This document shows positions 55,442 through 64,000 of a stretch of 64,000 nucleotides of DNA, in pieces; the first letter of the stretch is position 1, and each line of letters begins with the position of its first letter. The notes under the pieces were generated by a model. That model saw only the letters and a list, made by a program, of their open reading frames with translations. It made no database searches and was not told where the DNA came from. The position numbers and the translations under genes were made by a program. Source of the stretch: Abelmoschus esculentus (lineage: Eukaryota > Streptophyta > Magnoliopsida > Malvales > Malvaceae); NCBI GenBank assembly GCA_035048815.1, contig JAUCBN010000021.1:503501-567500 (forward strand), given 5' to 3'.

Positions 55442-56477
55442 GTTCTAACTTTTATGAAAAATTATTGAACTTTACTCTCAAATCTATTTTGGTCATTAAA
55501 ATTTTAACATGTTAAATTTATTCACTAAAGTTTAGATACTAAACATTTTTGTCGCTCTTTCGTTAACATTTGAAAGACTTTTATTTATCAGTGAACAAAA
55601 TTGTTTTAAGATTCGAATGATGAAAAGCTTCATCGGTACGAGAAAAACAATATATTGAGAAACGAGTTTTATCCAACGATAGAAGAGCGAAATCGGTGAA
55701 AGGCAAATTGATAGATTTTTGCTCATTTTATCGATTTCAAGGTACTTTTCGACGAAATGAAGCTTGAGTTCAAATTCAGAGTCAAGAAAAAATAACTGGT
55801 GAAATTTAAGATCAAACGATTATTATCTACGACAGTTGACGATAGTGACAGATAACGGTGAACGATGAACAACGTTTATATCATAACGCTGTCAAAAAAT
55901 TAACGAGAAAATGATAAAATATTTAATATCTATTTTTTAGTAAATAAATTGAACATTTTGAAATTTCAGTAACCAAAATAAATTTGAAAGTAAAACTAAA
56001 TCATTATGATTTACGTAATTTACTCTAATTTTTACTACAAACTTAAATTAAGTATATTTTAAGTTTAAATTGTTTCGATCGAACTTTTATATTCGAATAA
56101 AAATTGTGAGGACTAGTTTTACTTATCCAAGATATTGAACCGTTGTTTCTCCTCCTAGTTTTGGAAGGCTACCAATTCAAGTCATTGATAGTGTTGGGTC
56201 AGGTGGCCATAACATCAAGTGATCTGGATTGTATTGTATGAAATTGACCTCAACCGGTCTCTTTTCCCCGTCGTTGTCATCCCTTCCACAAGGTAAGGGC
56301 CTAAAACATTTCTAGATGCCGACGGTTCAGGGATGTTTCCGGGGGAATATAAGGGGAGGTATGATCGTGGTACAATTATAGTGCGGTACCAATCGAAAAT
56401 GTTATAAAACATAAAAGTTAAACTATTATATCAACTATAATTGTTATTTTTTAAAATTATTTTAAAGTACTAATTTT
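55442..56477. other. Intergenic DNA without recognisable features
   Basis: Moderately AT-rich. A GC-richer patch at 56180-56400 has no supported coding frame. Nothing else seen. Confidence 0.4.
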
Positions 56478-57153
56478 GGGTATTTCTAAAAAACGACAAT
56501 CTTAAAAAACGGTTAAAAAACGATGATATTATTTTTCTCAAAAAGTTATAAGAATTTCAATACATACTTTTCGGTATATACCAAAATTCTTATAATTTTT
56601 ATAAGAAAAGCAATATATACTGAATTTCTTAAAAAATATAAGAATTTTGGTTTATAAACCGAATTTCTTACAAAAGTATACGAATTTCGGTATATATTAT
56701 TTTTCTTACAAAAGTTGTAAGAATTTTAGTATATATCGAAAAGCGTGTATCATAATTCTTTTAATTTTTGTAAGAATAACGATACTGTCATTTTTTAACC
56801 ATTTTAAGGCTATCGTTATTTAAAATTTTCCACTAATTCAATTTGCCTCTAACTATAGATTATCCTTGTATTATATTGAAATTCTTATTATTCTTTCAAT
56901 ACTAAAATTCTTATAATTTTTATAAGAAAAACAATATATACTGAATTTCTTAAAAAATATAAGAATTTTGGTTTATAAACCAAATTTCTTACAAAAGTAT
57001 ACGAATTTCAGTATATATTATTTTTCTTACAAAAATTGTAAGAATTTTAGTATATATTAAAAAGCGTGTATCAAAATTCTTTTAATTTTTATAAGAACAA
57101 CGATACTGCTATTTTTTAACCATTTTAAGACTGTCGTTTTTTAAAATTTCCCA
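56478..57153. mobile_element. Foldback element containing a 321-bp-offset tandem duplication
   Basis: The ends GGGTATTTCTAAAAAACGAC and GTCGTTTTTTAAAATTTCCC are inverted repeats, followed inward by CTTAAAAAACGGTTAAAAAA and its match. Within it, about 300 bases are present twice (56583-56882 and 56904-57203) at 321-bp offset, about 95% alike by eye. The second copy runs slightly past the right terminus. Each copy is itself full of TTGTAAGAATTTTAGTATAT-like palindromic text. No protein is encoded. Confidence 0.65.
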
Positions 57154-57299
57154 CTAATTCAATCTGCCTCTAATTATAGATTATCCTTGTATTATATTGA
57201 AATACGAAAGTTTGGACTCATATACTTTAATTTGAGATAATTTAATATAAGATAAATATCTTATATATTATCGGTAATTTCTTTTATTTCTATAAACGT

Positions 57300-57605
57300 C
57301 TTAAATTTTGTATTTAAGATTTTAGTTTAAGAATTTTAGCGTAAAAGTTTAGAATTTAAGGTTCATTTCTAGAATTTAAGTTTTAAGATTAAAATTTAGG
57401 ATTTAGAATTAAGGTTTATGTTTTAGTGCAATGTGGCTATATATTTAGATTTTAACTTCTAAACCCTAAATTTTAACTCTAAATCTGAAATTCTATCAAT
57501 AACCCTAAATTTAAAATTAATACTTTTAAATCCTAAACTCTAAACCTTAAATAAAATTCATAAATCCTAAAATTAAAGTTCTTGTGTAAATAAAATTTCC
57601 ACAAA
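57300..57605. repeat. Degenerate TTTAGGG/CCCTAAA foldback
   Basis: The left half carries TTTAAGATTTTAGTTTAAG- and ATTTAGGATTTAG-like words. The right half from about 57445 carries AAACCCTAAATTT- and CCTAAACTCTAAACC-like words. Same layout as at 7150-7470 and 17113-17822. Confidence 0.5.
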
Positions 57606-58572
57606 CGCTTATGCGTAAAATAATTAATAATTTTATTTATTTATTTTTAAATAACTATTTATAAATAATTTATAAATTAAAGAGTGCATCAAAGTGATAA
57701 CATCAACACCACTTTAACATGTGGTGTAAGATATGATGACACAAAAAAGTACTACAAGAAGGGTCCAATATGCAAAAATACATCATGCTAATGTCATGGA
57801 AGCTAGATTTGCATATACATTAAAGAGGTAGGTCTAATATTTGCAATGGATTTTGAATGTTCATCATTGGGTAATTGTTAAAGTTTAAGATTGTTATATT
57901 TTTTAGAAGAAAAAGTTGGAACGAGATGTTAGATTTTTTAAATAATATTAAGATTTTGAATCATAACGTAGTGAATGGAACAAAGTGAATTTAGAGGGTC
58001 GTTTTTATAATGAACCTCTTCGCTAATTGATTTGGATTATTCGGTCAATAAGTTAGATATTGATTAGGGGTGTTTATCGAGTGAGTCGATCACGAGTTGA
58101 GTAGTGCTCGACTCGATTCGAAAGCTATTCAACTTGTGCTCGATTCGATAGTCAATAAACTCAATAAATTTTTGCTTGACTCATGCTTGTAAAAAAACTC
58201 GTTGCTCGTTAAGCTTACCATAATTTTTACCTTATTTTTTAATATATATAGAATCTAATAATACTTTATTGAACTTGATAAAAAAGACTTAAATCAACAA
58301 ATTTAACAACAAAATATCAAAATAGTGTGTGAATCATTTCCAAAAAACTTATAAATAATAATCCGTAAAAACACCAAACTAACATATTATAAAAAAGTAA
58401 CGAGCTACTGGGGAACTCACTGAATAAAGTTGAGCCTTACTCTACTTGTTAAAACTTCGAGTCAAAGATAAGTATAAATCAAATCAAATCAAATCAAGTG
58501 TTGAACGAATCAAACTTAAACTATTCACGAATTACTCAACTCAGTTAACACTTTTGATACCGATGGTTATAA

Positions 58573-58629
<57 letters not shown>

Positions 58630-58833
58630 GTAACCTTCTCAAAAGGTTTTCATCATAACTTTTGAAAAAAGTGGGTGAAAAGATAACTTCTCATTCAACT
58701 TGCAAATCATCTTATGTGAAAAATTAAAGAGATAGTGTCATGTTGATCATGTTTGCTTTGTAGCTTTTGAGTACACTTGAAAAAGTTTATTGTGTGACAT
58801 AAAAGATGATAGATTTTACATGCAATGTGACAT
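57606..58833. other. AT-rich DNA with (AT)25 microsatellite
   Basis: No gene. 58060-58560 contains GGGGTGTTTATCGAGT- and GCTCGACTCG-like text and may be an old MITE. The pure (AT)25 run at 58575-58624 follows. 58630-58830 has no recognisable feature. Confidence 0.45.
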
Positions 58834-58947
58834 GGTAGGACTAGGGCACTAATTAAGACATTGCAAAACTTGATAGGACTAGGGCACTAACTAAGACATT
58901 CCAAAACTTGATAGGACTAGGGCACTAACTAAGACATTTCAAAACTT
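58834..58947. repeat. Three tandem 38-bp units
   Basis: Three units of 38 bases containing TAGGACTAGGGCACTAA and AAGACATT, at 58834, 58872 and 58910. They differ at only a few bases. Confidence 0.9.
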
Positions 58948-59720
58948 GATGTTCTAATTTTGTGACAAACAACACCTCACAAATTTCTCTAAAGCAGAGC
59001 CTTGTATCAAGATAAAAGATGTAATTTTCACCTTCTAGTGATTTTATGACATGTGGAAGAAAAATAAGAACATATTCTAGTGAAGTAATGAACATTGCCT
59101 CAATCCATTGAGGAAGAATCTTGGAAGGATTTTAGGTCAGGCGTAAATCGTTTATATTTTTCTCATGTCTCCATTCCTACTTCTAATTTAAATTAGAGGC
59201 TTTAGGGTGTAGGGTTTAGGGATTATGATTAGGGGTTGTGGTTGAAGTTTAGGGAATTAGGGGTAGGGTGTATTTTTTAGGGTGTAGGGTTTAGGATATA
59301 AAAAATAAAGGTTAGAGTTTAAATTTTAACTTTTAGAAATTTTTAATAGGAAGCATGATTGGAGACGTGATAAAGAGGTAGAAGATGTTTAACCTTTTAG
59401 GACAGAACACTCAAGGTCAAGGAGAAAGGTCAAACATCAGATTCTGCCTAATTTCAAAGCTAGACATTTTCTTTTATTCCTTTCAACATGGTTGTAACAT
59501 GTCAATATTTACAAGCACTGTTAGATTCCCTATTTGCTCTCTAGTAAAATCATGTTATTTAGATTCGGATATGAATATCGAGTATAAATATCATTACATT
59601 GAAATATAAATAATCAAATATACTAGATGTTATTCTTTTTACAAAGTTCAAGTTCTTTATTTTTTCCATAATAATAAACCTTTAAATGATTTAATAATCA
59701 AAGAGTTTCTTAGAGCACCA
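58948..59720. other. Intergenic DNA with TTTAGGG-like words
   Basis: 59195-59310 is rich in GTAGGGTTTAGGG- and TAGGGGT-like words, one-sided. The frame at 59385-59609 has no family resemblance. No gene. Confidence 0.4.
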
Positions 59721-59830
59721 GTTCCAGCATCCTCTAGCTCACTTTCTTGCATAAACCTGCAATCGAATAGCATCTCCGAAAAGTTCTTTGCTTGTTTTTG
59801 CAAGACGAAGGTGAGCTAGAGGACTAGAAC
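59721..59830. ncRNA. MIRNA-like hairpin (candidate)
   Basis: The left arm 59721-59751 (CATCCTCTAGCTCACTTTCT core) pairs with the right arm 59799-59830 (AGGTGAGCTAGAGGA core). A 13-base perfect stem (TCCTCTAGCTCAC) extends outward through GTTCCAG/CTAGAAC and inward through TTGCA/TGCAA with a small bulge. The loop is about 47 bases. Size and arm pairing are those of a plant miRNA precursor, but neither arm matches a mature miRNA that I know. Strand of transcription is unknown because the stem is nearly symmetric. Confidence 0.35.
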
Positions 59831-59845
59831 AATAAAGTGGACTAG

Positions 59846-59884
59846 TATGTATGTATGTATGTATGTATGTATGCATGCATGCAT
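59846..59884. repeat. (TATG)n/(CATG)n microsatellite
   Basis: About seven TATG units run into about three CATG units. Confidence 0.9.
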
Positions 59885-60401
59885 GATGCATGTGATGCTG
59901 AAATAAGTGGAATGCATACTCAGCTTCTACTAAGTGATGGCAATCTAAGCTGATTCAAGTTGGCCATATTGGATCCACAAAAAGGAGAAAAATGGGCGGG
60001 TCCCTAACACAAAAGCAAGCTATCCGAAATACCAAAGGAATTTCCATGGCAGTGCCAAATGAGTCAGCCTGATTGACCAAATCACAGATTGACATTGCAG
60101 TAACAAAGTTCTTTTGATAATCTCGGTACCAAATCATCGATCTTGCCTCAAACATGTCCGGTCGTGTCTCGGTTCGGTTTCAGGTCACAATCATCCAACA
60201 AGAATTTAGCTTGGCAAACAACTGCAGAGAAAAAAAGAGGGTCTGTGACTGATGGTCCTTTTTCTTTCCTTTGATTCATACTCCGAACAGCCGGTTTATA
60301 CGAACCGGACAACGTATTACTACAGAGTTACAGTACATCATGAAATCGAAACGTTTTCAAGTACAACAGAGAAGTGAGAGAACCAACAGCCTTGTACATT
60401 T
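59885..60401. other. 3' flank of the MYB gene
   Basis: Moderate GC, low-copy in appearance, probably the 3' untranslated and flanking region of the minus-strand MYB. No separate gene is supported. Confidence 0.4.
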
Positions 60402-61232
60402 TTAGAACACTGAGCCTTGATAAGCACTGCCATACAGAATTTGTCCTTGAGGTCTCATACCATTAGAGGATGTAACCCGGTTTCTGTTTTCCGAATCGAA
60501 ACTCATAGCTGATTCATCTTTGGTTTGATTCCAATTAAGGCCTGCAGCTCTTGACACACTAGCCAGCTTTTGTTGCAATGCAAGAACATCAGACTGGTTT
60601 ACCGAAGGTGGCTTCCGATCGTTCGAAACCGGAGCGGTGTTGGTCAGATTGAGAACCGTAATGTCCTGTATGCTCGGTCTCCTGTTATCTCTCCCTCCTG
60701 AATGCTGCCTGTGATAGTATTTTTGAGCATGGCTTGCAACTTGTGTTGGTGTCTTGGAAACCACAAAGTTCCTTGAGATATTTCTCCAATCCCCTTTACC
60801 ATACTTTACAAGCCCCATTAGAAACCTCCTTCATGCCATAACCAAAGCAATCATTGTTAGGCATTAAAGAAAATGAGTAAATATACAATTTGGTACCTAA
60901 ATTTATCTTCAATGTTCAATTGGGTATTTAATCTTCATTAGCCCTATTAGATGCTTCAACTTAGTTAAAAGGAATTTACTTGCAAACTAAGAAAACTGAT
61001 GAAAGTAACCCTAAGTTAAATTTGATCAAAGTTTTCCAACATTGTGATCAATCAACAACAAAAAATCCCAAAAAACCCAGAATTTTAAAGTTAAATTTGA
61101 ATCAGTTTATGAAGAAAATTCACCTGTGTTCTTCCTCAATCCATGGGACACCTTTCTTCCTTTCATGATCATGTCCTTTACTCCATTAGTCCTCTTCCTA
61201 TAACCATCAAAGTCATGGTGTAAGACACAAAA
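60402..61232 (-). pseudogene. DIVARICATA-type MYB (SHAQKY class), 5'-truncated and frameshifted
   Basis: Exon 60402-60825 is open: FLMGLVKYGKGDWRNISRNF, SKTPTQVASHAQKYYHRQ, then RRPSIQDITVLNL and a Ser/Gln-rich tail ending YQGSVF. It splices (AG 60826-60827; donor at 61123) to upstream text HERKKGVPWIEEEHR (61124 up), completing the second MYB repeat. The family motif is SHAQKYF; here the Phe is Tyr. About 45 bases further upstream the matching linker text DFDGYRKRTNGVKD lies one frame over, so a 1-base shift is likely. The N-terminal SANT repeat (W..EE.K.FE.AL) is absent. An LTR-like element begins at about 61318. The intron (60826-61123) contains a small AT-rich dispersed repeat. Such proteins are DNA-binding transcription factors. 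This one looks broken, unless an exon lies beyond the element. Confidence 0.72.
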
Positions 61233-61317
61233 CTAAAAGAAAGAGAATTATATGAGGAGACAAGAATCAGAAGAGCAAAGGGAGACCAAGAATAAGAAAT
61301 AAGGAAAAGACAGAACT

Positions 61318-63200
61318 TATAATACCCAAATTTTGTTCGGGTTCAAGAATAAATAAAACCAAAGTAAATATTAAATATAAATATAATAAATAAATAATAT
61401 TATATAAATAAATAAATAAATAAAATTAATATATATAATATTATAAAAAATTCAAAATAAAATGAAAGTTGGTTACCATAATGTTTTTGGTTACCATAAT
61501 ATGGGCTTTCAGTTACCACAAAAAGAGGAGGGGTTGGTGGTTACCGAAAATATGGGGATAACAGAACAAAGAGCAAAGTGGGGGAGGGGGAAGTTACCAT
61601 TCTCTATCACCACTGGTTCTCTCTGCCACTTCTCTACATATACAAGGCCATACGTGAAGCAGAGGGAGGAGATTGAGGGATTTGATTTTGAGACCAAGGA
61701 AGCATTCGGTCCTTGGCTTTTCTCCATGACAAAAACAGAGGAGCATTCGGCAGTCTCAACACGAATTTATCTCTAAAATAATAATAAAATAACAGGAAAA
61801 AAAACAAAAAAAAAACAAAAAAAATAAAATAAAAAACAGAAAAGAGAAGTTGAGATAAGGTTACACGATTTTGGGGGAATTGGGGATTTGGTGGAGTGTT
61901 TGTAGGGATTTGAATTTTGTTTGGAGTTTCCTACTTCAATCAAAAGTCTGAGTTTCATTTAATCAATTTGCAAGATTAACAAAGCAATCCAGATCAGGAC
62001 AAGCAAAGATCTCAAAGAAAGGAAATTTGAAAACAAACATTTCAGAAGGTCGGCAGAGACCAATACAAATTTCTATTTTTAGGAGAAAGATCTCAACAAA
62101 AAAGATGAAGTTAAGCAAGATCTTCCGCTTGAAGATGCGGATTTCAACAAAAATCTTTATTTACCAGATGTTTGAGGAAATTCAAATGAAAAGAACAACT
62201 TCAGATCTCAAGATTTGTTTGAAGGAATTCAACAGATAAGAACAACTTCAAACTTTGGAGGAGTTCAAATGAGAGGAACAACTCTAGATTCAATATGAAA
62301 AAACAAATTCATGACTTGATACCAGTCTGAAGAATTTCGTAATAAGAAGAACAGCTTCAGATTCTTCAGTGGAGATGGAGAATTTCGTAATAAGAAGAAC
62401 AGCTTCATATTCCACTATTAAATCCTCTGGGTCATCAGTAAGTCCTCCGAGCATGATGTTAAATCCTTCGGGTCATCAGTAAGTCCTTCGGGCATGATGT
62501 TAAGTCCTCCGGGCCATCACCTTCGGGAGTGATGATATCGTTTGCACAATCAAGGAGGCAATACGATCCTAAATCCTCTGGGTCATCATCAAGTCCTTCG
62601 GGCATGATGTTAAGTCCTCCGGGCCATCACCTTCGGGAGTGATGATATCGTTTGCACAATCAAGGAGGCAATACGATCTTAAATCCTCCAGGTCATCATT
62701 AAGTCCTCCGGGCCTAATGTTAAATCCTCCGGGTCATCATTAAGTCCTCCGGGCATGATGTTAAGTTTGGAGAATTTCATAATAAGAAGAACAGCTCCAA
62801 ATGTCACAAGATGCGAGGAATTTCATAATAAGAAGAACAGCCTCGGATTTCACCACTCTTATCTGGAGAATTTCGTAATGAGAAGAACAACTCTAGATCC
62901 CGGAGATGAGGAATTTCATAATAAGAAGAACAACCTACCAATTTTTTTAGGCGTTTGTAAGGGTCGTCCTTACACATAATCGACTCCCGAACCCAAATAT
63001 TTTTTTAACGAATCTCTGGTTTGTTATATGGTGTCTGGCCTACCAAAGTGGCCGGTGGCGACTTCAAATCTTTTTTAAAAAATTAAATATTTTTTAATTT
63101 GGGTTTTTTCATAATTAATTATTAAAAATTCAGAATTTTTCAAGATTCACTTGTTAGACTATTTTGTCATACGTTTTCGGTTTTTAAAAAAGTCGCGACA
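61318..63200 (+). mobile_element. Ty3/gypsy-type LTR (plus orientation)
   Basis: It begins TATAATACCCAAATTTTG (compare TGTAATAACCC at 27049) and ends GTCGCGACA at 63200. Near the 3' end, TCGACTCCCGAACCC, then GTGTCTGGCCTACCAAAGTGG and CCGGTGGCGACTTCAAATC match the fragment at 169-994 in reverse. It has no gag-pol. The flanks do not give a clean target duplication (GACAG at 61309 against GGCAG at 63201 is only suggestive). The frame at 61462-61776 is not a recognisable protein. Confidence 0.5.
62320..62960. repeat. Nested short tandem repeats inside the LTR
   Basis: Three layers are present. First, AATTTCGTAATAAGAAGAAC-like units at about 62334, 62389, 62772, 62818, 62871 and 62909. Second, 20-base units AAGTCCTCCGGGCATGATGT alternating with AAATCCTCCGGGTCATCATT between 62420 and 62768. 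Third, an exact-looking 110-bp duplication (62481-62590 and 62591-62700) with ATCGTTTGCACAATCAAGG. No continuous protein frame spans them. Confidence 0.85.
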
Positions 63201-64000
63201 GGCAGAGTGCAAGGAGAAAAGAAAAGAAGGCATTGACTCTCGGTGGGGAGCAAGTAAAGTGCCGAAGCACTTAACCATTAAAGACAAGGGAGGTGTTCCG
63301 CTATTCACTGATAAGGGGAAAGCAATTTAATGGCTTTGGTTTTCGGGAATTGAAAAGGAAGTGGAGGGCATTTTTTACCGAGAACTAAGCCAAACGGCAA
63401 CGGATGGTGGAGAAACATGGCAAGCATGTAGCATGGACCTTACTGAAAAAACAAACAAATATGGAAATTCTGTTGCTGGTTCTTCTGATCCTTGGAGGTC
63501 GAAGTTCTTGATCTGCTGGGAGCCAAGGAAATTGCGGTTCGAGCCTAGGACGACACATTCAACACGCAACCCGAGAAGCTCATTTGGAATGTCACGGGAA
63601 TGACGAACAATTGTTGGTGCTGATACATTCATGCTACTGACAGTATTCTTGGGTAAGTTTTACATTTTGTTTAGCTTTAGTCAATGCTATGTGTCATGGT
63701 GCAAATGGGTAAACACAATACATTCATGCAAATTGTTGTATTAGACCACCACAGGTTTTTTTTATTTGTTTGATCTATATCTTCTAATTAAAATATAATA
63801 TGACTCCTTTGCCTTTTAATTATCATTTTATTTATTTAATTAAATTATTTGTTTGTATATTTTTAAACCATATAGTATATTTGTTTAGGAAAACATTTGA
63901 TTACACGTAGATAATTAAATTAGAGCCTTTTTAGGTTAGTTACTTTAATTAAATTTAATAATGATAATATTTTAATCATATACTTCAAATAACCAATAGT
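63201..64000. other. Unassigned GC-richer segment, then AT-rich DNA
   Basis: 63201-63640 is balanced in composition and open on both strands (63361-63603 plus; 63375-63632 minus, the latter reading RHSRDIPNELLGLRVECVVL). I recognise neither product. It may be a gene scrap. 63640-64000 is AT-rich with nothing supported. Confidence 0.3.

Noticed and set aside
7150..59330. True interstitial telomere arrays
   Set aside because: The TTTAGGG-like words are irregular and diverged; no perfect run of several TTTAGGG units was seen.
61462..61776. 104-residue plus-strand frame with a Cys/His-containing middle
   Set aside because: Inside the LTR-like element, not similar to any known protein and mirrored by a minus-strand frame of similar length.

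Overview
This window is nuclear DNA from a flowering plant, most likely a eudicot. It has spliced genes with GT..AG introns, a jasmonate-receptor gene, a plant-type Qa-SNARE, an HSPRO-type gene, a decayed plastid rpl14 copy and abundant LTR retrotransposon debris. The mix of families would fit Malvaceae, but the sequence alone does not prove a genus. Base composition is very AT-rich outside genes, and genes stand out as GC-richer islands.

Layout. 0-10 kb is repeat-dominated: Ty3/gypsy-type LTR remnants, a 2.1 kb solo LTR with a perfect 5-bp target duplication, a Stowaway MITE, an Athila/Tat-like relic with a recognisable primer-binding site, and a tiny poly(A)-binding-protein-like fragment. 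10.1-11.5 kb (minus) is an intact, intronless HSPRO/Hs1pro-1 gene. 11.5-19.9 kb holds a doublet of tRNA-derived SINEs, a 1.1 kb Mutator-like element, a 200-bp MITE with a 10-bp target duplication, a cluster of five G-boxes and a foldback built of degenerate TTTAGGG-like words. 19.97-21.52 kb (minus) is ribosomal stalk protein P0 (5 exons), and 22.70-25.00 kb (plus) is the Golgi syntaxin SYP31 (6 exons). 26.4-31.2 kb contains a second, truncated Mutator-like element, a gypsy-type LTR and an Ole e 1-like pollen-protein gene with a copia remnant in its intron. 32.5-33.5 kb (minus) is a C2-domain SRC2-like gene preceded, on the plus map, by three ~300-bp tandem units. 35.9-42.7 kb is an LRR receptor kinase pseudogene whose signal-peptide coding region is split by a 5.4 kb Ty1/copia element. 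43-52 kb is almost gene-free AT-rich DNA with a nuclear plastid insertion (rpl14). 52.2-54.7 kb is an intact COI1 gene. 55-64 kb holds tandem repeats, a foldback, a miRNA-like hairpin, a 5'-truncated DIVARICATA-type MYB and another gypsy-type LTR region with nested short repeats.

Four genes look fully intact and unrelated in pathway (P0, SYP31, HSPRO, COI1), and the C2 gene makes five. HSPRO and COI1 both belong to defence and hormone signalling, but nothing in the sequence shows co-regulation. The most informative features are the insertion histories: a copia element in an exon with the reading frame recoverable across it, a copia remnant in an intron, a SINE doublet sharing a target sequence, and a plastid gene decayed partly by C-to-T and G-to-A changes.
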